A stretch of DNA of 64,000 bases, from the NCBI GenBank assembly GCA_024280395.1, contig JAJRQG010000104.1, positions 1 through 64,000 on the forward strand, read 5' to 3'. This stretch comes from Gammaproteobacteria bacterium (GTDB taxonomy: Bacteria; Pseudomonadota; Gammaproteobacteria; Xanthomonadales; Marinicellaceae). This document shows positions 18,261 to 26,347 of the stretch, in pieces. Position numbers and translations under genes: made by a program. The notes under the pieces were generated by a model. That model ran no database searches and was not told the DNA's origin. It saw only the letters and a program-made list of their open reading frames with translations. Each line of letters opens with the position of its first letter. Positions within the stretch are counted from its first letter, which is position 1.

Positions 18261-20129
18261 ATGGCAATACTTTCCTTAATAAATGTCTCGTTAGATTTTG
18301 GTGCAGAACCACTTTTAGACGAAATCAACTTTTCCATCAACAAAGGACAAAAAATTTGTCTAATTGGCAGAAACGGTGAAGGAAAATCGTCCCTAATGAA
18401 ATTACTCACCGGTGATTTACCTCTAGAACATGGTGAGATTCGAAGACATGGATCGGCCAAAGTAGGAATGATGGAACAAAATGTCCCTACCAATAAGGAC
18501 AACGATGACATTTATACATTGGTTGCAAAAGCGTTAGGTAGCGCTGGTCAAGACATCATTGCTTATCATCATGCACTAAACAATGATCTTGATACCATAG
18601 ATGCCATTGGTGAGCGCATTACAGAGAGTGATTCATGGACATTACTCAACACCATTGAAACAGTGATTTCCCAATTAAATTTAGACAAGGATCAAACCTT
18701 CAACGAATTGTCCGGAGGAGTTAAGAGGCGAGTAGTACTGGCGCGGGCCTTGGTTCAAGAACCTGATCTATTGTTATTGGACGAACCAACAAACCATTTG
18801 GATATTGAAACCATTATTTGGTTAGAAAAATTTGTTCGGGGCTTAAATATAGCGGTACTATTTATTACCCATGATAGGGCTTTTTTAAAGAATATTGCAA
18901 CAGGTATTTTAGAACTAGATCGTGGAAAAATTCATTACTATGACTGTGACTACAATACATATTTGGTCAGAAAAGATGCACGCTTGGACGCTGAAGACAG
19001 AGAAAATAAACTGTTTGATAAAAACCTAGCCAAAGAAGAAGTTTGGATACGCCAGGGCATCAAAGCACGAAGAACGCGCAATGAAGGACGTGTTAGAGAA
19101 CTAAAGAAGCTTAGAATTGTTCGTAGCCAAAGACGTGTACAAAGCGAATCGGCACAAGTTCAAATAAACATAGCAGAGAAATCGGGCAAAAAAGTCATTA
19201 CTGCAGAGAATATCAGTTTCGGTTGGGGCGAAGGCGATTCTAAAAAAATCTTGTTTGAAAAATTTTCAACCAAAATACGCCGTGGAGACAAAATTGGTAT
19301 CATCGGTAAAAATGGCGTAGGAAAGACAACACTGGTGAACATGTTATTGGGTGAGTTAGAGCCATTAACAGGTACTGTAAAACATGGTGTGGGTTTAGAA
19401 ATAGCCTATTTTGATCAGTTAAAAGGCAATTTGAATTTAGAAGACACTGTAGCCAATAACTTAAACCAAGGCACAGATGAAATAGTCATCAATGGTCAGC
19501 CAACACATGTGATTTCATATTTGCAAAAATTCTTATTCAGACCCGATAAAATTCGCGCACCAGCCAAAGTATTATCAGGTGGAGAGCGTTCGCGTTTGCT
19601 ACTCGCAAGATTGTTTGCACGTCCAGCAAACGTATTGGTTTTAGATGAGCCGACCAATGATTTGGATATGGAAACCTTGGATTTATTACAAGAGCAACTG
19701 TATGAATTTCCAGGAACTGTTTTATTGATTAGTCATGACAGAGATTTTATCGATCAAATAGCTACCCAAACCTATGTGTTTGAGGGCAATGGTCATGTTC
19801 AGGAATATGTGGGTGGCTATCAAGATTATTTATTACAAAGACCTGATATTGAACAAGTCAAAGTAGTAAAAGAAAAAAAAGGCAAGCCCAGTAATCAGTC
19901 AACCACTACTTCTAAAAAGTTATCATTCAAAGATCAATTTGAGTTAGATAATCTTCCCAAAGAAATAGACAAGCTAGAAACTCAACTGGAAGAATTAAAC
20001 AATACCATGGCAGAAGCTGACTTCTATCAAAAAGATGCGCATACAGTAAAGCAAACTACTCAAAAGCAACAGAAAATATCTGCTGAATTGAAAGCAAAAT
20101 ACTCCAGATGGGATGAGTTAGAAGCTTGA
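18261..20129 (+). CDS. uup: ABC-F ATPase Uup
   Basis: Uup is a soluble ABC-F protein linked to ribosome function and to suppression of transposon precise excision. The 622-residue product carries two ATPase domains. The first has GRNGEGKSS at residues 36-44, LSGGVKRRVVLARAL and DEPTNHLD. The second has GKNGVGKTT, LSGGERSRLLLARLF and DEPTNDLD. They are joined by the arginine-rich linker typical of the family (ARRTRNEGRVRELKKLR). A charged C-terminal coiled coil of the Uup type follows. The ATG at 18261 gives the family-like start MAILSLINVSLDFG. Confidence 0.93.
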   Translation: MAILSLINVSLDFGAEPLLDEINFSINKGQKICLIGRNGEGKSSLMKLLTGDLPLEHGEIRRHGSAKVGMMEQNVPTNKDNDDIYTLVAKALGSAGQDIIAYHHALNNDLDTIDAIGERITESDSWTLLNTIETVISQLNLDKDQTFNELSGGVKRRVVLARALVQEPDLLLLDEPTNHLDIETIIWLEKFVRGLNIAVLFITHDRAFLKNIATGILELDRGKIHYYDCDYNTYLVRKDARLDAEDRENKLFDKNLAKEEVWIRQGIKARRTRNEGRVRELKKLRIVRSQRRVQSESAQVQINIAEKSGKKVITAENISFGWGEGDSKKILFEKFSTKIRRGDKIGIIGKNGVGKTTLVNMLLGELEPLTGTVKHGVGLEIAYFDQLKGNLNLEDTVANNLNQGTDEIVINGQPTHVISYLQKFLFRPDKIRAPAKVLSGGERSRLLLARLFARPANVLVLDEPTNDLDMETLDLLQEQLYEFPGTVLLISHDRDFIDQIATQTYVFEGNGHVQEYVGGYQDYLLQRPDIEQVKVVKEKKGKPSNQSTTTSKKLSFKDQFELDNLPKEIDKLETQLEELNNTMAEADFYQKDAHTVKQTTQKQQKISAELKAKYSRWDELEA

Positions 20130-20138
20130 CATACCTCT

Positions 20139-20218
20139 GTAGGAGCACGATTTATCGTTAATATAAAGATGTAAATAGATGGTTGTCTTTATGTGAGTTG
20201 ATGTGGGATAAGCTCCTA
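20139..20218. repeat. REP-like element with TAGGAGC ends
   Basis: TAGGAGC (20140-20146) is matched by the inverted GCTCCTA (20212-20218), and just inside the left end lies a perfect small palindrome ACGAT-TT-ATCGT (20147-20158). The TGTAGGAGC plus TTTAT pattern recalls widespread gammaproteobacterial extragenic repeats. It sits between convergent uup and the GlxA-type regulator, and its right arm overlaps the last codons of the latter. Confidence 0.55.
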
Positions 20219-21175
20219 GGTGCTTGTCCGGGAATAGCAAGAAAATTGTTGTCTATACTGAGTTGGTGAGAGTTTTAAGTGTTTCCTGAAATTGTGCCTT
20301 AATGTTTCTGGTTTTTCAAAACCTGAATTATAGGCAACCATATCAATTGAGTCATTGGTTTGTTCCAACAATCGTTTGGCTAAATTCAAGCGTTGTTGGT
20401 TTAACCACTCTTTTGGACTCATATTAAGCGACGTCCTAAATTTGCGATCAAAAGTTCGGCGTGACGTATTAGCCTTACTTGCCATGATGTTAATATCAAT
20501 TTTATTGGACAGTTGCGATAACGCCCAGTCAAGAGTCGCAGCAAATTGATTGGGCTTTTCTATAATCGGCGTTTCTACATATTGTGATTGACCACCATTT
20601 CGCTGGGCTGCTAAAACCATTCTTCTAGCTGATTGATTGGCAATTTCATACCCAAAATCATCACGAATCACTTCTAAACACAAATCTATTGCAGAGGAAC
20701 TGCCTGCGGAACAGCCTACCTTTCCATCGTATTGGTACAAGACATCTTGTTTGTATTGAATATGTGGGAAACTCTTTTCAAATACATCTGCATATAACCA
20801 ATGTGTAGTTGCTGGCCGACTATCAAGTAAGCCTAGTTCTGCCAGTACAAAGGCTCCAGTACACAAAGAAATAACTCTACCGTTACGACTATATACATCC
20901 AATATCGCATTAGACATGTTTGGTTTTAATTTTAATTTACTAAAAGACCAACTGGGGATAATGACCATGTTATAGCTATCAAGATTTTCAACATGCTTTA
21001 CTTCAATATTTACATTTGATTGGCCATTGATTTTTAAGGGAGACTTGTAAAAACTAACAACATCGGTTTGGTACCAATCATCTATTTCCGGACGCTTGCT
21101 ACCAAATAAATCTGTGGCGCAAGCAAGTTCAAATAATGACAAATTTGGTGATACAAGTATTGCTACTTTTTTCAT
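20216..21175 (-). CDS. GlxA-family transcriptional regulator (DJ-1/PfpI plus AraC)
   Basis: The 319 residues begin with a DJ-1/PfpI-like amidotransferase-fold domain (about 1-170) containing LCTGAFVLAELGLLD, whose cysteine lies at the usual nucleophile elbow (about residue 105). An AraC-type DNA-binding domain follows (about 220-315), with two helix-turn-helix units seen in NTSRRTFDRKF and AYNSGFEKPETLRHNF. Members of this family control amine, choline or amino-acid catabolism genes. It is divergent from the LysE exporter across a 172-base spacer with two inverted repeats, so that exporter is the likely target. Confidence 0.9.
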   Translation of the reverse strand: MKKVAILVSPNLSLFELACATDLFGSKRPEIDDWYQTDVVSFYKSPLKINGQSNVNIEVKHVENLDSYNMVIIPSWSFSKLKLKPNMSNAILDVYSRNGRVISLCTGAFVLAELGLLDSRPATTHWLYADVFEKSFPHIQYKQDVLYQYDGKVGCSAGSSSAIDLCLEVIRDDFGYEIANQSARRMVLAAQRNGGQSQYVETPIIEKPNQFAATLDWALSQLSNKIDINIMASKANTSRRTFDRKFRTSLNMSPKEWLNQQRLNLAKRLLEQTNDSIDMVAYNSGFEKPETLRHNFRKHLKLSPTQYRQQFSCYSRTST

Positions 21176-21214
21176 AAAGTATAAATTTTTAAAATTGGCT
21201 GAATATTAACGCAT

Positions 21215-21232
21215 ATTGTCTGTAAAGACAAT
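21215..21232. promoter_or_regulatory. Perfect inverted repeat, candidate operator
   Basis: ATTGTCT (21215-21221) and AGACAAT (21226-21232) are perfect inverted arms with a four-base spacer, 40 bases before the start of the minus-strand regulator. A related TTGTCT/AGACAA arrangement with a longer spacer occurs at 61793-61814, also followed by TATAAT. Autoregulation is inferred. Confidence 0.45.
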
Positions 21233-21276
21233 TTTATAATTAAATCAAATCATCATAATGAAGCATGTGTATTTTT

Positions 21277-21304
21277 ACAACTTATTGACAGTTACAAAAG
21301 TTGT
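21277..21304 (+). promoter_or_regulatory. Inverted repeat around a -35 box upstream of the LysE exporter
   Basis: ACAACTT (21277-21283) and AAGTTGT (21298-21304) are perfect inverted arms that flank a consensus -35 hexamer TTGACA (21285-21290). A recognisable -10 is less clear (TAAATA at 21306-21311, spacing 15). The layout suggests that a regulator, probably the neighbouring GlxA-type protein, acts on this promoter. Confidence 0.45.
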
Positions 21305-21347
21305 GTAAATATTTCACTTATATTTAATTAATTATTAGGAGAATAAA

Positions 21348-21974
21348 ATGATTGCAACAGAAACCCTATTGTTATTCCTTGCGACAACATTTGTCGTTGT
21401 CCTTTCACCAGGCCCAGCAGCGATAGCTGTAACAGCCGAAGCTGCGTCTAACGGGTTCAAAAGATCAACTTGGGTTATACTTGGTATAGCAACAGCGAAT
21501 ATTGTCTTTTTTGTTTTATCTGCTACGGGCATAGCCGCGCTAATAATAGCTTCTCATACCATTTTCACAGCAATAAAATGGGTAGGAGTCTTATATCTCC
21601 TCTATCTTGGACTCGGTGCGATTTTTAGTGAATCAGGCCCTATAAAAATCAAGCCTTCAAACATAGAAAAGGGTAAGCCACATAAAGTGTTTTTAAGAGG
21701 CTTTATTTTGGAAATATCTAATCCCAAAGCACTAATATATTTTTCGGCATTACTGCCACAATTTATCAATATATCTAATCCCCTAGTTCCCCAACTTGTC
21801 ATATTATGTGCAATAACAATTTTCATCGATTTTTTTTGTTACTCTCTTTATGGTTACCTTGGCTTTAAATCTGTTAATGTGGGAATTAAACCAATGGTAA
21901 TTAAAATAATTAATCGTACAGCTGGTAGTATGTTAATCTTTGCAGCATTTAAAATGGCAACAGTAGAACGGTAA
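21348..21974 (+). CDS. LysE/RhtB-family amino-acid exporter
   Basis: The 208-residue membrane protein has about six hydrophobic segments and the family N-terminal motif VLSPGPAAIAVTAEAASNG, followed by WVILGIATANIVF. A central loop with EISNPKALIYFSALLPQF is also diagnostic. Such proteins export amino acids or related small molecules; the substrate cannot be told. An AGGAG ribosome binding site is at 21337-21341. It is divergent from the GlxA-type regulator. Confidence 0.9.
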   Translation: MIATETLLLFLATTFVVVLSPGPAAIAVTAEAASNGFKRSTWVILGIATANIVFFVLSATGIAALIIASHTIFTAIKWVGVLYLLYLGLGAIFSESGPIKIKPSNIEKGKPHKVFLRGFILEISNPKALIYFSALLPQFINISNPLVPQLVILCAITIFIDFFCYSLYGYLGFKSVNVGIKPMVIKIINRTAGSMLIFAAFKMATVER

Positions 21975-22089
21975 CAAAACCCATTTATGAAAGTCACTTG
22001 TGGAGGATTTGAAATCATCAGATGACATTAAAGTTCTAAGGTGCTAAGGTTGATAGTTATTTTAATCTAGATTAATAGAGGCATTTACA

Positions 22090-22455
22090 ATGAATAAACA
22101 AGCCATAAATCTAAAACACAAACTATCCATGATTAATGATCATTGGAAGCCTAGAGTTATTGCAGAGATGAATGATTACCAATTTAAATTGGTCAAAGTA
22201 AAAGGTGAGTTCGTTTGGCACAATCATCCTGATACCGATGAAACTTTTATCGTGATAGAAGGCAGCTTGGACATTGAATTTAGAGAGGGTAAAGTCACTC
22301 TAGAAAAGGGTGAAATGTATGTTGTACCTAATGGTGTTGAGCATAAGCCTGTTGCACATAAAGAATGCCAACTAATGGTGATTGAACCCAAAGGAGTTGT
22401 TAATACTGGAGATAAGGACAGTGAATTAACCGCTCAAAATGATGTGTGGATATGA
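22090..22455 (+). CDS. Small cupin-domain protein
   Basis: The 121 residues fold as a single cupin barrel. Motif 1 reads VWHNHPDTDETFIVIEGSLDI and motif 2 GEMYVVPNGVEHKPVA, giving three histidines and a glutamate for metal binding. The function of such mini-cupins is not predictable. It opens a four-gene operon. Its TGA overlaps the ATG of the lyase gene (ATGA), and the downstream genes are also tightly packed. Confidence 0.88.
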   Translation: MNKQAINLKHKLSMINDHWKPRVIAEMNDYQFKLVKVKGEFVWHNHPDTDETFIVIEGSLDIEFREGKVTLEKGEMYVVPNGVEHKPVAHKECQLMVIEPKGVVNTGDKDSELTAQNDVWI

Positions 22456-23498
22456 AAAATAAAAACATACGCCAGCTAGGCATGCTTCGCCAAAGTCACC
22501 AATATTGGTTGGACATTATGGCACAATCAAAATATTTGGATAATAGTATAGATTGGTACAACCAAGGAACATTGGTTGATTTGTTGGAAACCCGAGTGGC
22601 AAAATTGTTGGGCAAAGAAAAAGCCTTGTTTGTGTATAAAGGCACCGCTGCACAGTTGATCGCAATGAAAGTTGCCAGTGAATCACGCAACAATAAGAAC
22701 ATTATTCTTCATCCCAAAAGCCACATTGCGTTTGATGAGGAAAATGCTTATCAAACATTAACAGGTTTGAAAGGCATCACCATTGGTACGGATTTTGAAC
22801 CCTTTAATTACCAGAATGTTAAATCCATCACCGAAAAAGCAGCTGCACTGGTGGTTGAAATGCCCTTGCGAAGAGTGGGATTTAAACTCACCCCATGGGA
22901 GGAGTTGCAACAAATGAGTGATTGGGCTAAACAGTCAAATACACATTTTCATATGGATGGGGCACGTTTATGGGAATCCACTCATTATTACAACAAGACT
23001 TTGGCAGAAATTTCATCATTATTTGATTCGGTCTATGTATCTTTGTACAAAGGCTTGGGTGGCATGAATGGCAGTTTGTTGGCAGGTACGTCTGAGTTTA
23101 TCGAGCAATGCAAAGTATGGCGTAAACGCATGGGAGGGAATTTGTGGTCAGCCTTTCCTATGTTGATCACCGCTTTAGAAGGGTTGGATAATAATTTATC
23201 AGAAATACCTTCATGGGTCGAAAGAGCACATGAAATAGCCAAAGATTTAGCAAAAATTAATGGTATGACCGTTAATACACCTCAGACCAATGGTTTTCTC
23301 ATTTTTGTTGAAGGAGATAGGCAACTGCTCAATGACAAAGCGAAACAATTAACCCAAGAAATGGGTATCAATTTGTTTTTTGCTTTTAACAATACAGCCA
23401 ACCCGAATATCCAAGTGGCAGAAATTCAAGTTGGGGTAGGGTCTATTGAAATTACAAACAAAGAAATTAGTCATTATTTTGAACAATTGTTAAGTTGA
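22452..23498 (+). CDS. Threonine-aldolase-like PLP enzyme
   Basis: The 348 residues belong to the beta-eliminating lyase / low-specificity threonine aldolase fold type I group. Visible signs are YKGTAAQLIAMK, the cofactor-binding HMDGARLWES (Asp about 169) and the Schiff-base lysine in SVYVSLYKGLGG (Lys about 200). Threonine aldolase would give glycine plus acetaldehyde; other beta-hydroxy amino acids are possible substrates. The start is the ATG overlapping the cupin stop. The GNAT gene follows within nine bases. Confidence 0.85.
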   Translation: MKNKNIRQLGMLRQSHQYWLDIMAQSKYLDNSIDWYNQGTLVDLLETRVAKLLGKEKALFVYKGTAAQLIAMKVASESRNNKNIILHPKSHIAFDEENAYQTLTGLKGITIGTDFEPFNYQNVKSITEKAAALVVEMPLRRVGFKLTPWEELQQMSDWAKQSNTHFHMDGARLWESTHYYNKTLAEISSLFDSVYVSLYKGLGGMNGSLLAGTSEFIEQCKVWRKRMGGNLWSAFPMLITALEGLDNNLSEIPSWVERAHEIAKDLAKINGMTVNTPQTNGFLIFVEGDRQLLNDKAKQLTQEMGINLFFAFNNTANPNIQVAEIQVGVGSIEITNKEISHYFEQLLS

Positions 23499-23506
23499 TT
23501 ATAAAA

Positions 23507-24019
23507 ATGAAGACCAATAATCCTCACTTTATTATTCGCCAAGCTACAGTAGATGATTGCAAATTAATCTATGAATTTATCCTGGAGTTGGCAACATTTG
23601 AAAAACTGGCACATGAAGTGGTAACTGATGTTAAAACACTAGAAAATAATTTGTTTGGAGAAAATCAATATGCCAAAGTAATTATTGGTGAATACAAAAA
23701 TAACCCCGTATCTTTTGCACTCTATTTCCACAATTTTTCAACCTTTCTTGGCAAACCTGGCCTGTACTTAGAAGACCTGTATGTCAAACCTGAAATGCGC
23801 GGTAAGGGGTTAGGAAAAATTCTATTGGCCTATTTAGCAAAAACAGCCATTGATAGCGGCTGTGGCCGTTTTGAATGGTGGGTATTGGATTGGAACAAGT
23901 CCGCAATAAATTTTTACAAGTCAATTGGCGCAGAACCCATGGATGATTGGACGGTCAATCGTGTCTCAGGAAAAAATCTAATAGAATTGGCACAATCATT
24001 TGATCATAAGAAATCATGA
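23507..24019 (+). CDS. GNAT-family N-acetyltransferase
   Basis: The 170-residue protein has the GNAT fold. The acetyl-CoA-binding loop is RGKGLGKILLAYLAK, preceded by YLEDLYVKPEMRG, and the C-terminal part reads WVLDWNKSAINFYKSIGAEPMDDW. It resembles diamine (spermidine/spermine-type) acetyltransferase relatives, but the substrate is unknown. ATG 23507 was chosen over an upstream TTG because it gives the conserved N terminus. The stop overlaps the next gene (ATGA). Confidence 0.88.
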   Translation: MKTNNPHFIIRQATVDDCKLIYEFILELATFEKLAHEVVTDVKTLENNLFGENQYAKVIIGEYKNNPVSFALYFHNFSTFLGKPGLYLEDLYVKPEMRGKGLGKILLAYLAKTAIDSGCGRFEWWVLDWNKSAINFYKSIGAEPMDDWTVNRVSGKNLIELAQSFDHKKS

Positions 24020-24462
24020 AATTTCATTTAGCACAAATCAATATTGCTCAAGGAAAAGATGCAGTAGAATCAAAGACAATGAAAGGTTTTGTCGATAGAC
24101 TGGATGAAATTAATGCTTATGCAGATCAAGCCGATGGCTTTGTTTGGCGACTACAATCAGAAGAGGGAGATGCGACAAGTATCCAAGCTTTTGAGGACCC
24201 AAACTTGTTGGTCAACATGAGTGTGTGGAAAGACATAGAATCATTGAAAAACTTCGTTTATAAAACATTTCATGTTGAGTTGATACAAAATCGTGATGCT
24301 TGGTTTGATAAAATCTTGAATGTTCATCAAGCTCTATGGTGGATACCACAAAATACCACTCCAACCATACAAGAAGCGAAAGAAAAATTAGAACACTTGC
24401 AAGAATTTGGGCCCACTCAAAAATCCTTTACATTTTCAAAGAGTTTTCCACAACCAAAATAA
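24016..24462 (+). CDS. DUF3291-family protein
   Basis: The 148 residues match the DUF3291 pattern: MKFHLAQINIAQGKDAVESK at the start, FVDRLDEINAYADQADGFVWRLQ, NMSVWKDIESLKNFVYKT and HQALWWIPQ. The family is related to dimeric ferredoxin-like (ABM) folds and has no assigned reaction. It closes the four-gene cluster and overlaps the preceding GNAT gene by four bases, so the products are probably made together. Confidence 0.85.
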   Translation: MKFHLAQINIAQGKDAVESKTMKGFVDRLDEINAYADQADGFVWRLQSEEGDATSIQAFEDPNLLVNMSVWKDIESLKNFVYKTFHVELIQNRDAWFDKILNVHQALWWIPQNTTPTIQEAKEKLEHLQEFGPTQKSFTFSKSFPQPK

Positions 24463-24512
24463 TGACAATTTAAAGTATCTCTGGGTAAATAAGCGTTAAC
24501 CCCAATTTGCAA

Positions 24513-25037
24513 TTATAGGTACTTTTCCATGTGAATTGATGTCCACATTTTGCCCTGCCAAAAAGTGAATTTTTTGATGCGAGCAATCTCTTGATAGTCG
24601 TTGTTTTTGTACAATTTGAGGGCAGGCTCGTTGAATGCAAATACCCCTAACTCAATCCGATTAAGACCTTGTGATTTAATCTGATTTTCAAGATACACCA
24701 GTGCTTTTGTGCCCACACCTTTATTGCGCCCAAATATTTCTCCTATTCCCATGCCAATCCAAGCTGTATTTGGTTCGTTTTTATATAAATGCATGAAATC
24801 TGTTTGAAAATTCATTTGACCGACGAGTTGATCTTCTAAATAAATTAAATAGGTGTAACAATGTTCGAGGCGTTTTATAAGAGAATCTAAGGTAATATGG
24901 GTTTGGGTATCAATATCAGCTTGGGTGCGGTTAGGCCGCATCAAAGGCTTAAGCACTGGATCATTGTCCCACTTGTTGAAAGCAGCGGCAATTTCAGGTG
25001 TAGGTTTAGTAAGTTGAATAAATTTTATTTTCTTCAT
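24513..25037 (-). CDS. GNAT-family N-acetyltransferase
   Basis: The 174 residues form a RimJ/RimL- or AAC(6')-like acetyltransferase. The acetyl-CoA loop is GRNKGVGTKALVYLEN, followed by LNRIELGVFAFNEPALKLYKNNDYQEIARIKKF. Substrate unknown. It is on the minus strand, convergent with the DUF3291 gene, and lies downstream of the IPTL-type gene but behind a terminator, so it is likely transcribed alone. Confidence 0.85.
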   Translation of the reverse strand: MKKIKFIQLTKPTPEIAAAFNKWDNDPVLKPLMRPNRTQADIDTQTHITLDSLIKRLEHCYTYLIYLEDQLVGQMNFQTDFMHLYKNEPNTAWIGMGIGEIFGRNKGVGTKALVYLENQIKSQGLNRIELGVFAFNEPALKLYKNNDYQEIARIKKFTFWQGKMWTSIHMEKYL

Positions 25038-25176
25038 TTAGTTAGTCACTTAATATATTCACATCAATACAATATCATCTTAGTTGTGTATTTTTCCATA
25101 GAATTTATCTTTCCACAATTTTTTAATAAAATGGCATTCTCGATAAGGCAATGTTCTGTCAATAGTGAATTCAAAT

Positions 25177-25217
25177 AAAAAAAGGGTATTTCCAAAATGT
25201 TGAAAACACCCTTTTTC
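25177..25217 (-). terminator. Intrinsic terminator after the IPTL-CTERM gene
   Basis: Read on the minus strand, AAAAAGGGT (25212-25216 back to 25208) pairs with its complement at 25179-25187, and the stem can be extended by GTGTTTTC/GGAAATAC-type pairs inside. A run of seven T (plus-strand A at 25177-25183) follows. The A/T flanks are symmetrical, so it may act both ways. Confidence 0.75.
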
Positions 25218-25244
25218 TTTTAAGAACTAAAGCTCTAATGAAAA

Positions 25245-26090
25245 TTAATTATTTTCTTTGGTCTGATTTCTATAAAGTATACCGAACATAGTCAACATCA
25301 TCAATAATAATGCCAAGGTGCTTAATGTTGGAACTGGCACGGCAGGTGCGACATATGTTGTATTTATGTTTAGGTTATCAAAATCTCCGACCTCTCCAAA
25401 TTGAAAGTTATCACTTAAAATAACAACTTGTTCAACAGTGTCTGCAGCATATACACCAGCAGCACCTGAATAGAATAATGACCCATCAATGTAGTAATCA
25501 ATGCTGTTAAGTATAGGGTTTGAAATGACTTGTAAGTTAAAATAGGTATTTACTGGCCATGCTACAGTTGTATCAATAAATGCCAATCCAGCACCAACAT
25601 CGTCTAGTATGAAAATATTGCCAAGCCAGTTAAAATTTATTCTCCAAGTTAATAGTCCCAATGAAGGAGCTTGTCCTATAACGTCATAATCAGCACCACC
25701 ACCAGCAGATATCAAAATATCTACACTGACCGAAGTGATTTCTGTATTGGGTTGTGGTCCTATATTGGGGCTGAATCCACCTGTTAAGGTTCCGGCTGCA
25801 ACACCAGGGTCATTTGCAATTCTTAAATGTTGTACTCCCAGGGCAGGGTTGGATGATTCTATGGTAGTAGCTGACGTTCCGAAATTTGACCAACCTGCCT
25901 GTGTTCCTAAAAAGCCAGTTGCAAATCCTTCAGAGACCTCAAAACCAGTAATGGATCTAGCAGCGGGAACTACAGGTGTTGGACTGCTGGTGGTTGTTAA
26001 TAATCCAGTTGAAGTGCTTGTTAAGGGTTTTGCATTTAATGTGATGGCAGAAATACACAAAGCCACAATAGTTACTAGTTTAATTTTCAT
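25245..26090 (-). CDS. Secreted protein with IPTL-CTERM-type sorting signal
   Basis: The 281-residue product has a signal peptide (MKIKLVTIVALCISAITLNA), a beta-rich, glycine- and asparagine-rich body and a C-terminal tripartite tail. The tail has VPVPTLSTLA, a hydrophobic helix LLLMMLTMFGIL and a short charged end YRNQTKENN. This matches IPTL/PEP-CTERM signals, which exosortases recognise in EPS-making bacteria. The body resembles a jelly-roll (LamG-like) domain, with YYIDGSLFYSG typical of such folds; the ligand is unknown. No exosortase gene is in the window. Confidence 0.75.
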   Translation of the reverse strand: MKIKLVTIVALCISAITLNAKPLTSTSTGLLTTTSSPTPVVPAARSITGFEVSEGFATGFLGTQAGWSNFGTSATTIESSNPALGVQHLRIANDPGVAAGTLTGGFSPNIGPQPNTEITSVSVDILISAGGGADYDVIGQAPSLGLLTWRINFNWLGNIFILDDVGAGLAFIDTTVAWPVNTYFNLQVISNPILNSIDYYIDGSLFYSGAAGVYAADTVEQVVILSDNFQFGEVGDFDNLNINTTYVAPAVPVPTLSTLALLLMMLTMFGILYRNQTKENN

Positions 26091-26296
26091 TTACTCTCTC
26101 TTATTTAAATTTGCGATATGATTCACAATCTTAACAAAAAATTAACAGCAACAAAATGATTATTTGGCATTGTAGCGGTTTATATACTAAATTTTTTCCA
26201 GTAAATTTGAAATGAATAATTAATGCAAATAAATTTACATTTAGTAAGTTGAATTAACAAAATTTGGGAGGTTGCACTATTTAAATGGTATACACT

Positions 26297-26332
26297 AAAA
26301 AGTCTGAATATCTGTAAAATAGAAGTTCAGAC
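26297..26332 (-). terminator. Intrinsic terminator after the ABC-M1 gene
   Basis: GTCTGAA (26302-26308) and TTCAGAC (26326-26332) form a seven-pair stem with a 17-base loop. On the minus strand the stem is followed by TTTTT from the plus-strand A run at 26297-26301. It lies 16 bases after the minus-strand stop codon at 26348. Confidence 0.7.
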
Positions 26333-26347
26333 AGTTTTAGTTTTTTT

